DNA of 64,000 nucleotides, taken from assembly GCA_025141675.1 (NCBI GenBank), contig CP081161.1, positions 3,139,501 through 3,203,500 on the forward strand, written 5' to 3'. Under the pieces are notes generated by a model that saw nothing but the letters and a program-made list of their open reading frames with translations, had not been told where the DNA came from and did no database searches. How positions within the stretch are numbered: position 1 is the stretch's first letter; each line of letters opens with the position of its first letter. Shown here piece by piece: positions 16,391 through 24,691 of the stretch. The stretch is from Rhodobacteraceae bacterium S2214. Its GTDB lineage: Bacteria; Pseudomonadota; Alphaproteobacteria; Rhodobacterales; Rhodobacteraceae. The translations under genes were made by a program, and so were the position numbers.

Positions 16391-17365
16391 TTACTTGAGC
16401 AACGCGCCAAGCTTTTCCTTAGCTTCGTCGTTGATCCAGCTACCCCATACGTCAGGGTAAGAGGACAAGAAGTAGACGGCTGCTTCTTCGTAGGATGCGT
16501 TGTTGTCATCCTGCCAAGCCAACACTTCGCCCATTTGGGCGTTTGTGAATGTGACGTTCTTCAGCAATTCAGCAATCGCTGGTTCGCGGTCCATGAATGC
16601 GCCAGAAACAGCAGTCACAACTTTTGCAACTGGGTACGGGGACAGAACTGGGTCTGCGCATTCCACTGTACCGTTACATGTGTGTGCGTCTTGGCTGAAT
16701 TCAGCGCCAACATCGACTTGTGCCATTGGGTATTTGCCCAGCACAGATGTAGGGGCCCAGTAGTAGCCAAACCAAGGTGCTTCGTCAGCAAACGCAGATG
16801 CGATTGATGTCGCAAGCGTTTCGCCGGAACCGTGCTGGAAACGCTCAACGCCAGATGCTTCCAGACCGGATGCATTGATGTTGTTGTTGTTGATGATGTC
16901 ACATGCCCAGCCGGTTGGGCAGTCGTGGAACTGACCGCCAACCAATTCTGGGTTCGCCATGATACCTTCAAGCGTTGTCAGCTCTGGGTGTGCATCGGCA
17001 AGATACTGTGGAATCCACCAGCCTTCTACGCCGCCATCGGACAGAACATGTGTCAGCTCAACCAATTTGCCTTCAGCCAAAAGCGGCTCGTAGGCAGGTG
17101 TGGAGTTGGCCCAAACTTCTGTCAGGATGTCTGGCTCGCCAGTTTCAGCCAAAGATGTCAGTGCAGGAACTGTAGATGACGGAACAACAGTCACGTCACA
17201 GCCGTAGCCTTCAGTCATCAGGAATGTTGCGACAGATGTCACAACAGCAGATGAAGCCCAGTCCATTTCAGTGATGGATACGCCGCCACATTCTGCTGCT
17301 GCAGAAGACGCGCTAAATGCGCCGCCAGCGATAAGTGCTGCTGCACTAACCAGTTTCAATTTCAT
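16391..17365 (-). CDS. proX: glycine betaine/proline-type ABC transporter, substrate-binding protein
   Basis: A 324-residue periplasmic protein with a signal peptide (MKLKLVSAAALIAGGAFSASSAAAE, cleavage near residue 24). The mature domain fits the OpuAC/ProX family: I-T-E-M-D-W-A-S-S, G-E-P-D-I-L-T-E-V-W (aromatic cage zone), G-W-W-I-P-Q-Y, W-F-G-Y-Y-W-A-P-T, and three tryptophan-rich loops typical of quaternary-ammonium binding. The exact ligand (betaine, choline, proline betaine) is not determined. The ATG at 17365 follows GGGAGAAAAAGAA; an upstream in-frame extension is rejected since it would mask the signal peptide. First gene of proXWV. Confidence 0.92.
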   Translation of the reverse strand: MKLKLVSAAALIAGGAFSASSAAAECGGVSITEMDWASSAVVTSVATFLMTEGYGCDVTVVPSSTVPALTSLAETGEPDILTEVWANSTPAYEPLLAEGKLVELTHVLSDGGVEGWWIPQYLADAHPELTTLEGIMANPELVGGQFHDCPTGWACDIINNNNINASGLEASGVERFQHGSGETLATSIASAFADEAPWFGYYWAPTSVLGKYPMAQVDVGAEFSQDAHTCNGTVECADPVLSPYPVAKVVTAVSGAFMDREPAIAELLKNVTFTNAQMGEVLAWQDDNNASYEEAAVYFLSSYPDVWGSWINDEAKEKLGALLK

Positions 17366-17962
17366 TTCTTTTTCTCCCGTTGTGATGGCTTCATGGGTAA
17401 GTGTACCCCGTGCAACATCGGCCATCGCGATTTCATCTTGGGCGGTCCGCGTTGCGGTCAGAGCGCCATTTTTAGCGCGACGCGGCCCGGGACAGGCTCA
17501 TTTCTGGCATCCCGCGCAGTCGCGGCGTTAAGCTGCGATAGTTTCCGTTGCATTGCAATTGCTGATCCAAGGTTAGGCCCCAAGTATATCTGGTTGACTG
17601 TGATTCCTTTCAGTGCACCCCGGCATTCGACACCTGAATCCCGAAAAGCGACACTATTTGTCCAAAACACGGGAGCTAATGCATACATTAATAACAGCTC
17701 TGGCCGCATTTTTGCCCAATACCCCGCAATCTAAAGGTGAATTCATCCTGAATTTGCGCACCTATAAATCCAGACCGTCACTTTTTTCGCCCCACGGGTG
17801 CGTATTGATTGCCTTCATTTGTTAACCTTTTCCGTTACTCACGCTGAAAGGGCGCAACCCAGACGCACTTTTCGCGATCAGAATTCCAACAAACGACACA
17901 TTCAAATGATCAGTTATCCGGCAAAACAAGACCACCAAGACGATACGAAGAGGGAGCCGATA
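17366..17962. other. 597-base intergenic region without a supported gene
   Basis: Lies between proX (minus strand) and the PstS/OmpA-like gene (plus strand), so both promoters should be here. Several short frames exist, but none has a family motif or ribosome site. An imperfect direct repeat, GAATTCATCCTGAATTT, lies near 17740. No RNA gene was recognised. Confidence 0.5.
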
Positions 17963-19492
17963 ATGCCGTCAGGTAAGATGTTCAAAGCGGGGCTAGCCGT
18001 CACCATATCGACAATACCTTTCTCAGTGCAGGCGGAGCCGGTGGAACTGCGCCACGAAAGCGGTCTTGTGACGATTAGCGGCGAAATCCTATCGTTTGAC
18101 GGGACGACTTTGATGGTCGCGACATCAGCAGGTGATGTCAGCGTTCCCGCCGCCGAAGTTACTTGTGCGGGCAACGCTTGCCCCGAGGGCGTCAAACTTA
18201 GAGCAATTGAAGAGGCTGTCTCGATCGCCGTGATGTCGCCGGAAAATCTTTCGCTGGCGCAATCCTACCTGACGACGACAACCGCGACATCCAGCCGATC
18301 AGCACGTGCGGGCGACACCGTGGTAAGAAACGAAACGCAGGACCAAATTGCCAAAGTCAGCTTTGTACCATCTGCCCAGTCCGACCAAGGTGATATCATC
18401 ATCACCAACGTCATCAGCGACGCCGCAGCCGCGAACCGAACCGGAACAATCGCAGAGTGGACTCTTGGTTCCACGCCCACGCAGCTGCTTGCGATCAAAG
18501 CGCTCAGCGTGGTGACATCGCCCGAGATTGGTGTCGATCATATCTCAATGCCCAAACTGGCGCAGGTGCTCGCTGGTGAAATCACCAACTGGTCGCAGTT
18601 GGGCGGCAGCGACCTGAATATCATTCCAATCCAAGCCGCAGCAGGCACGCGATTGCACGCGGACGTCCAAGCCGTGGTGTTGGATCCTGCCCGCAAGCCC
18701 GCATCGCCCATGGTTTTCTCGATGGCGGATGCAAGTGCGATCATGACAGGGCTGTCGACATTGCCCGGCGGGATGAGCATCGTTCCGACAGAAATGGTCG
18801 GGGCGACCAATACGTTGGACATCGTGGATAGCTGCGGTGTCACCCACGCGGCCACGGATTTTGAAATACGCGCAGGCGATTACCCCCTTACGGTACCCAC
18901 GCTGGCCGTTCACAACACGCCTCTTGAGACCCAAGTCATGCACGCAGCATTCGACAAAGCGGCGTCAGTCGGAATTCCCGACATGTTCGAAGAGGCCGAT
19001 TTTTCGCCCCACACGCTTATGCAACTCCCTACCGACGACAAAGACTGGCGGGTTGCCAACATAATGAGCCAGCAGCTCGACGCGGATCAAAAGCAATCAG
19101 CCATCAAGTTGATACAGCTTTTGGCAAACGCGCAGCAATTGTCGGCCGCATTTACAGACGGCGAGTTAACCCAGACAGAAGGCGCATGGACGCGTGCCCA
19201 TTTCGTCAGATTGCGCGATGCGATCCAAAGTGGCGTATTGGACGATAAGGAAATCCACTTTGTCGGCTTTCATGCGCAGAACATTGGCGCTGACGCTGTC
19301 CTGTCCACGCAAACCGCAGCCGAGAATATTCTTGCAGCGTTTCAAGCTTTTGCTCCGGATGCCGCAAATCGCCCAAATGTCACGCTTGCCGCTTCAGGTT
19401 ACGGACATTTGGGCGCAACAGGGTGCTTGCCGAATGGGGCCACCACTGCGCGTGATACCCGCATCGAAATCTGGACACGTCCCGCGGGATAA
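17963..19492 (+). CDS. PstS-like periplasmic protein fused to a C-terminal OmpA-like domain
   Basis: A 509-residue exported protein. The ATG at 17963 follows AGAGGGAGCC and is followed by a signal peptide (cleavage after VQA, about residue 23). Residues about 24-110 include E-P-V-E-L-R-H-E-S-G-L-V-T-I-S-G-E-I-L, as in other roseobacter members of this group. The middle is a phosphate-binding-protein-like fold (LSVVTSPEIGVDHISMPKLAQVLAGEITNWSQLGG). The last ~90 residues, N-I-G-A-D..., V-T-L-A-A-S-G-Y-G-H-L-G-A-T-G-C and R-D-T-R-I-E-I-W-T-R, match the end of an OmpA-type peptidoglycan-binding domain. The ligand is unknown. No ABC genes adjoin it. Confidence 0.75.
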   Translation: MPSGKMFKAGLAVTISTIPFSVQAEPVELRHESGLVTISGEILSFDGTTLMVATSAGDVSVPAAEVTCAGNACPEGVKLRAIEEAVSIAVMSPENLSLAQSYLTTTTATSSRSARAGDTVVRNETQDQIAKVSFVPSAQSDQGDIIITNVISDAAAANRTGTIAEWTLGSTPTQLLAIKALSVVTSPEIGVDHISMPKLAQVLAGEITNWSQLGGSDLNIIPIQAAAGTRLHADVQAVVLDPARKPASPMVFSMADASAIMTGLSTLPGGMSIVPTEMVGATNTLDIVDSCGVTHAATDFEIRAGDYPLTVPTLAVHNTPLETQVMHAAFDKAASVGIPDMFEEADFSPHTLMQLPTDDKDWRVANIMSQQLDADQKQSAIKLIQLLANAQQLSAAFTDGELTQTEGAWTRAHFVRLRDAIQSGVLDDKEIHFVGFHAQNIGADAVLSTQTAAENILAAFQAFAPDAANRPNVTLAASGYGHLGATGCLPNGATTARDTRIEIWTRPAG

Positions 19493-19557
19493 AGCCCCTT
19501 CCACGCATAACAGTGGCGGATACCCTATAACTGCGCCACACTAGGCGCAGTTCAACA

Positions 19558-20688
19558 ATGGTGCGTATTATGAAGCCCAAGCTCAAACATCGTTGGAGCC
19601 TGCAACAGAATTTCTTGATGGGTCTGACCTTTGGGCATTGGATGCAGGTCTTGGCCGAAAACAGGTTCCGGATATCACCAGCCTATTTGCACCGCGCCGC
19701 CGCAATTACGCTTGTTAGTCCGCTGAATTCGTTGAACGCATTTATCGAACGCAAACGGTATGGCGCAGCGATCGATGCCGTTGAAATCACGCAGCCGCCG
19801 GTTTTCATCCTTGGGCACTGGCGCAGCGGGACGACACATCTGCACGATCTGATGGCGCAGGATGACGTCCTGTTTCACGCCCCCAACACGTTTCAGGTCA
19901 CGAACCCGCTGACTTTTCTGACCACGGAAAGCACAGTGTCCAAACTGTTCGCGTGGATGATCCCCGCAAAGCGGCCGATGGATAACATGCCGATGTCGTT
20001 TCAATCCCCGCAAGAAGATGAATTTGCGCCGCTGATCATGTCGCAACGGTCAGCTTACCTTGCCGTTTCGTTTCCTCAAACGGGCCAGCACTACGAAGAG
20101 GAACTGACATTTCGTGATGTGGCGCCGGACAAGGTCGCTGCTTGGAAGTCTGCGTTTGTAAATTTCTGCAAGAAACTGACGCTGAATGATCCGCGTGCTT
20201 TGCTGCTGAAATCACCACCACACACGGCGCGGATCAAAACCATCCTGCAAATGTTTCCAGACGCGCGTTTCGTCCACATACACCGCGACCCTTATCGCGT
20301 TTTTCAATCGCAACGGCATTTCTTCGATACGGCCACGTGGTACATGTATATGCAACGTCCCAACCTTGATCAGATTGACGAGGGTATCCTGCAGCGCCAC
20401 CAAATCATGTATGATGCCTATTTCGAGGACCTTGCGCTGCTCCCCAAAGATCGCATTTGCGAAGTCACCTTTGACGCGCTCGAAGCCGACCCGATTGCGC
20501 AGCTTTCGAAAGTCTACGATCACCTCAACCTTGCAGGTTTCGACGCCTACAAACACAAGGTGCAGGCCTATTTAGACAGTATCGCTGGCTATAAAAAGAA
20601 CAGTTTCTCTCCGCTAGATGACGCGACCAAAGCCGTCGTGGCCGACAGATGGTCCCGAAGTTTTGATGTTTGGGATTATCCGAAGTGA
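19558..20688 (+). CDS. sulfotransferase family protein
   Basis: A 376-residue PAPS-dependent sulfotransferase. The 5'-phosphosulfate loop P-P-V-F-I-L-G-H-W-R-S-G-T-T-H-L-H-D-L-M is at about 80-99; the 3'-phosphate motif is in F-V-H-I-H-R-D-P-Y-R-V-F-Q-S. The C-terminus (YKKNSFSPLD...W) is that of the Sulfotransfer_3 type. The first ~45 residues contain a hydrophobic helix, so membrane association is possible. Start ATG 19558; ATG 19570 is an alternative. It overlaps the P450 start as GTGA, so the two are probably co-translated and may act on one substrate, for instance hydroxylation followed by sulfation. Confidence 0.85.
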   Translation: MVRIMKPKLKHRWSLQQNFLMGLTFGHWMQVLAENRFRISPAYLHRAAAITLVSPLNSLNAFIERKRYGAAIDAVEITQPPVFILGHWRSGTTHLHDLMAQDDVLFHAPNTFQVTNPLTFLTTESTVSKLFAWMIPAKRPMDNMPMSFQSPQEDEFAPLIMSQRSAYLAVSFPQTGQHYEEELTFRDVAPDKVAAWKSAFVNFCKKLTLNDPRALLLKSPPHTARIKTILQMFPDARFVHIHRDPYRVFQSQRHFFDTATWYMYMQRPNLDQIDEGILQRHQIMYDAYFEDLALLPKDRICEVTFDALEADPIAQLSKVYDHLNLAGFDAYKHKVQAYLDSIAGYKKNSFSPLDDATKAVVADRWSRSFDVWDYPK

Positions 20689-21938
20689 CCCGCGCACCGG
20701 GACCGCAGGGTAGCATAATCTGGGGGTCGCTTGCCGATCTGAAAACCGATGCGCTTGGTCTGCTCGGGGATGCGGCGCGCGATCACGGCGATGTTGTGCG
20801 GCTTCGTTTCGGGCCAGTCACCACGCATCTGATCAATCATCCTGATCATATTGCCCATGTTCTGTCCCGCCACCCTGACCGCTATGATAAAAACACGCGC
20901 AGCGCGGAACGGATTAGGGCGACCTGCGGCGATAGCCTGCTGTCGGCGAACAAGGACGCATGGGCGCGCCATAGGCGTCTTATCCAGCCCGTGTTCCAGC
21001 CAAAGATGTTCAACGACATAAGCCGCGTCGTTGCGTCTGAGCTCGCGCCTTTGTTAGATCGCTGGATTGTTGCGGATAAGATCGACATAGTCGCCGAGAT
21101 GATGCATCTCGTCATCGCCATTTCTGCCCGTATTCTGTTTTCATCCAGTGTCGATGCTGCGCGGATCGAGGCGGCGCTAGAGGTCATTCTGCAAGACACG
21201 TGGCGCAGGTTAGAAGCACCGCTTGATCCGGCGATGCTATCACGCCACCTGCACCGCCCCGCGTTCAAACAGGCCGTACAAACCATCGACGATGTGATTC
21301 TTGATTTGATCCATGCCCGACGTGCGTCCGACAATCGCCCTGACGATTTGCTGTCCCAACTCATCACCGCGCACGAAGCAGAGGGCGACGCCGGACTAAC
21401 TGATCAGGAACTTCGCGACGCGGCAGTGACGTTATTACTTGGCGGACATGAAACGACGGCAAACGCATTGGCTTGGGCATTCTATGCGGTTGCGCAAAAC
21501 CCCGATGCCGCGCTGCACACCAACGACCCCGCGCATATATTCGCGGAAGCAGTCAGGCTTTATCCGTCAATTTGGATCGTCGAACGCCGAGCAATCCAGA
21601 CCGATACCATCGGCGGCTTCACAATCCCGCGGGGATCCAGCGTGCTGATTTCGCCCTACCTGATCCACAGACATCCGGACTTTTGGACCGATGCCAATCA
21701 CTTTGACCCAACCCGTCACGCAAGTGAAACGGACAGGCATCGCCACGCTTATATTCCGTTTGGGCTTGGACAGCATCGCTGTATCGGGCTGCATATGGCC
21801 CGTGCTATTGCCGCCGAAGTCATTGGACAAACCTATGCACGCCTAAAGTTCGAGGCCGTTGGCCCAGCGCCAAATCTCGAACCAAAGATCACCCTGCGTC
21901 CGAATGGCCCTTTATGGCTGCGCGTTCTTGCGGGCTAA
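20685..21938 (+). CDS. cytochrome P450
   Basis: A 417-residue P450. The I-helix reads L-L-L-G-G-H-E-T-T-A-N-A-L, the K-helix E-A-V-R-L-Y-P, and the heme loop F-G-L-G-Q-H-R-C-I-G places the thiolate Cys near residue 366. It is a soluble, class-I-type enzyme needing a ferredoxin partner, which is not adjacent. The GTG at 20685 overlaps the upstream sulfotransferase stop as GTGA; the alternative is a TTG at 20670. The 3' end overlaps the convergent ccoS by 50 bases. The substrate is unknown; fatty acids or lipids are possible given the partner. Confidence 0.9.
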   Translation: MTRAPGPQGSIIWGSLADLKTDALGLLGDAARDHGDVVRLRFGPVTTHLINHPDHIAHVLSRHPDRYDKNTRSAERIRATCGDSLLSANKDAWARHRRLIQPVFQPKMFNDISRVVASELAPLLDRWIVADKIDIVAEMMHLVIAISARILFSSSVDAARIEAALEVILQDTWRRLEAPLDPAMLSRHLHRPAFKQAVQTIDDVILDLIHARRASDNRPDDLLSQLITAHEAEGDAGLTDQELRDAAVTLLLGGHETTANALAWAFYAVAQNPDAALHTNDPAHIFAEAVRLYPSIWIVERRAIQTDTIGGFTIPRGSSVLISPYLIHRHPDFWTDANHFDPTRHASETDRHRHAYIPFGLGQHRCIGLHMARAIAAEVIGQTYARLKFEAVGPAPNLEPKITLRPNGPLWLRVLAG

Positions 21939-22077
21939 GCGCATCTTCCACCAAAATCCGCCACGCGTCCCCGTCCAGGTCATCATATTGTTCGCTGCGC
22001 AACGTCCATAGAAACGTCAACAACCCAGCGATGGCCAAGACCAAAGACACCGGAACAAGTACAATCAAAACATTCAT
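21889..22077 (-). CDS. ccoS: cbb3-type cytochrome oxidase assembly protein CcoS
   Basis: A 62-residue inner-membrane protein, one helix at about residues 1-22 (MNVLIVLVPVSLVLAIAGLLTFLW) followed by S-L/T-R-S-E-Q-Y-D-D-L-D-G-D-A-W-R, the CcoS signature. Needed for cofactor insertion into cbb3 oxidase. ATG 22077 is chosen because AAGGTGAT precedes it; GTG at 22086 overlaps the ccoI stop and is an alternative. It is the last gene of the ccoGHIS group and its 3' end lies inside the end of the P450 gene. Confidence 0.9.
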   Translation of the reverse strand: MNVLIVLVPVSLVLAIAGLLTFLWTLRSEQYDDLDGDAWRILVEDALSPQERAAIKGHSDAG

Positions 22078-22082
22078 ATCGA

Positions 22083-24227
22083 TCACCTTAGACGAAGTGC
22101 ATTCAACAGCACAGTAATAGAAGACGCGGACATTGCGACGGCTGCTGCCAGTGGTGTCGCCAACCCGATGACCGCGATCGGGATCGCAATCGCGTTGTAA
22201 CCCGCCGCAATCCCAAAGTTTTCGATCACGCGAGCACGCGCGGACTTGGCTGTCGCGACGGCATCCGGAATTTCGGAAAGACTACGGCCCAACAAAACGA
22301 TGTCTGAAGCGGCACGCGACGCGTCCAAAGCTGACGCAGGTGACATCGACGCATGTGCCGCAGCCAGCGCCGCCGTATCGTTCAGCCCGTCGCCCACCAT
22401 CAGGACGCGGCGGCCTGCACCGGTCATATCGCGGATGGCCTCCAGTTTTTCTTCGGGACGCATGTCGGCACGTACATCAAGAATGTTCAAAGTCGCGGCC
22501 AGTTTTTTGGCAGCCTCAGGCGTATCACCGGTAAAGACGGCCACTTGATAACCAGCGGACTTCAAGGCGGCGACGGCATCTTCGGCGCCTGCGCGCAAAG
22601 TTTCACTAAACGCTAGTTCAACCGGAGAGTCGTGACCAATACACAGACCGGGCGACCGTTTTGCGCCGACCCATTCGGCCCGTCCAATACGAACGATCCG
22701 GCCTTGCCAGATGCCCTCGACACCCAGCCCTGCAGCTTCGCGGACATCTTGGACATCAGCCGCGACGACATCTTGTGGCATGGCTTGCATGATTGCGCGT
22801 GACACGGGGTGGCTCGACGATGCGCATAGCGCTGACAGCACGGCCAGTTCTTCCGGTGACAACTCGTCCGTATCAATGCGTGCAACGCCTTCGGTCAGCG
22901 TGCCGGTCTTGTCAAACACGACGGTGTCCACTTCTGCCAGACGTTCCAAAGCCGTGCCGTTCTTAACCAAGAGACCACGCCGGAACAGGCGACCCGACGC
23001 TGCAGTCATCACCGCAGGCACAGCAAGACCAAGTGCGCAGGGGCATGTGATGATAAGCACTGAAATCGCAATATTCAGCGAAAGAACCATGTCGCCGGAC
23101 GCAAAGATCCAACCGCCAAAGGTCACGAAGGCCAGCAAATGCACGGCGGGCGCGTAAATTTGCGCGGCCCGATCTGCCAAAGCGGTGTAGCGGTTACGCG
23201 CCCCTTCTGCCGTTTCGACAAGTGCCGCCATCCGGCGCAGCGTGGTGTCTTCGCCGACTGCTGTGACTTCGATTGTCAGTGGGCCGCTTAGGTTCACGTC
23301 ACCCGCTGCAACCACGTCACCCGGCCCGACGATCAATGGCATGCTTTCACCGGTCAGGAATGACCGGTCCGCCTCGGACCGCCCTTTTTGTACGACACCA
23401 TCAACGGGCACCCGCATACCAGTGTGAACCACGATCACATCGCCAAGGTTCAGGTCAGCGACATTCACTGTCACTGGTTTGCCGTCTTCCATCCTACTAG
23501 TCCGAGGAACTTCCAGCGCGCTGAGTTCCTGCGCCGCAGACCGTGCTGCCATCCGTGTCCGGTGGTCCAGATACCGCCCCACAAGCAAAAAGAACGTCAA
23601 AGACAACGCCGCATCAAAATAGACATGATGTCCGCCTTGCGCCGTTTCGTAAACGGACATGCCAGCGGCCAAGATGATCGCCAATGAAATCGGAACATCC
23701 ATGTTCAATCGACCCACACGCAGCGCAGTCCATGCATGGCTGAAAAACACTTGTGCAGAAAACGCGAGCGCAGGCACGGCAATCGCCGCAGAAATCCAGT
23801 GAAACATGATTTGGGTGGCTTGCGCTGCCCCTGACCACACCGCGACCGAAAACAACATCACATTCATCATCGCAAAACCCGCGACGCCCAAACGCAACAG
23901 CAACGCACGCCCCTTGGCATCGCGATCGGCACCTTCAAGCAGTCCGCTATCCAGTTCCATCGCTGCATATCCAGCCGCATCAAGGGCTGCGATTGCGTCA
24001 TCAACCTCTAGCGCAGGCGCATCAATCACGACGCGTTTGCGGCTCAGGTTCACGCGGGCTGCGTTGACCTCTGGCAGAGCCAAAAGCGTCCGTTCCACGC
24101 CGCCGATACAGGCCGCGCAATGAATATCGGGTAAGGACAATATCATATCGGATCTGACAACCGCACGGCCTGCGACGGCTTCCGCCAAAGGCGCTGCGTC
24201 ACATGCTGGACATGCTGACATCGTCAT
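22083..24227 (-). CDS. ccoI: copper-transporting P-type ATPase CcoI
   Basis: A 714-residue P1B-type ATPase that supplies copper for the CuB centre of cbb3 oxidase. The N-terminus has C-P-A-C-D and an HMA domain with H-C-A-A-C (Cys37, Cys40). About eight membrane helices follow. Motifs: T-G-E-S, the C-P-C metal site in helix 6 (about residue 394), D-K-T-G-T phosphorylation site, S-H-P-V-S-R and G-D-G-L-N-D. Start ATG 24227 overlaps the ccoH stop by ATGA. Confidence 0.94.
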   Translation of the reverse strand: MTMSACPACDAAPLAEAVAGRAVVRSDMILSLPDIHCAACIGGVERTLLALPEVNAARVNLSRKRVVIDAPALEVDDAIAALDAAGYAAMELDSGLLEGADRDAKGRALLLRLGVAGFAMMNVMLFSVAVWSGAAQATQIMFHWISAAIAVPALAFSAQVFFSHAWTALRVGRLNMDVPISLAIILAAGMSVYETAQGGHHVYFDAALSLTFFLLVGRYLDHRTRMAARSAAQELSALEVPRTSRMEDGKPVTVNVADLNLGDVIVVHTGMRVPVDGVVQKGRSEADRSFLTGESMPLIVGPGDVVAAGDVNLSGPLTIEVTAVGEDTTLRRMAALVETAEGARNRYTALADRAAQIYAPAVHLLAFVTFGGWIFASGDMVLSLNIAISVLIITCPCALGLAVPAVMTAASGRLFRRGLLVKNGTALERLAEVDTVVFDKTGTLTEGVARIDTDELSPEELAVLSALCASSSHPVSRAIMQAMPQDVVAADVQDVREAAGLGVEGIWQGRIVRIGRAEWVGAKRSPGLCIGHDSPVELAFSETLRAGAEDAVAALKSAGYQVAVFTGDTPEAAKKLAATLNILDVRADMRPEEKLEAIRDMTGAGRRVLMVGDGLNDTAALAAAHASMSPASALDASRAASDIVLLGRSLSEIPDAVATAKSARARVIENFGIAAGYNAIAIPIAVIGLATPLAAAVAMSASSITVLLNALRLR

Positions 24228-24691
24228 CTGGCTGTCTCCACAATGATACGTTGCTGGAACATCGTGCCATCTTCGGCCTGTGCGACCAGACGCAGGTTCC
24301 AGTTCCCACGTTCCAGCGACACGGGTGCGACGTAGTCCCGTCCATCAAAGGCCAGAACAGGTGTCTGATCTTGGGACACATTGGTCGCGCGGCCCAATAC
24401 TGCAGACTGAATGTCGACCTTCACTGGTTCGCCATCATGCATGATGCTGAGACGCAATTGACCCGCCTCCACACGTGCGCTGACGTCCCAGCCCAGCGCC
24501 TCTTGCGCGGCGCGATTGGCGTCAAAAGCTTGGCTCGCGACATAGGAATTCTTGGTTTCGAGCCCCGGGAATGTCGCGACCGCCTTATAGGCCAACGTCA
24601 GGTTCACGCCGATAATCACAGCAAATGCAGAACACACGATCAACAACACCTTGCGGCCTGTCAGTTCTTTTTGAACAGCTTCAGTCATCAC
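24224..24691 (-). CDS. ccoH: FixH/CcoH family protein
   Basis: A 155-residue protein with one N-terminal membrane helix (about residues 13-33, RKVLLIVCSAFAVIIGVNLTLAYKAV region) and a periplasmic FixH domain with F-P-G-L-E-T-K-N-S-Y-V-A and W-D-V-S-A-R. CcoH assists cbb3 oxidase stability and assembly, often interacting with CcoP. Overlaps both neighbours by four bases (ATGA), so ccoG-ccoH-ccoI-ccoS is one coupled operon. Confidence 0.92.
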   Translation of the reverse strand: MMTEAVQKELTGRKVLLIVCSAFAVIIGVNLTLAYKAVATFPGLETKNSYVASQAFDANRAAQEALGWDVSARVEAGQLRLSIMHDGEPVKVDIQSAVLGRATNVSQDQTPVLAFDGRDYVAPVSLERGNWNLRLVAQAEDGTMFQQRIIVETAR

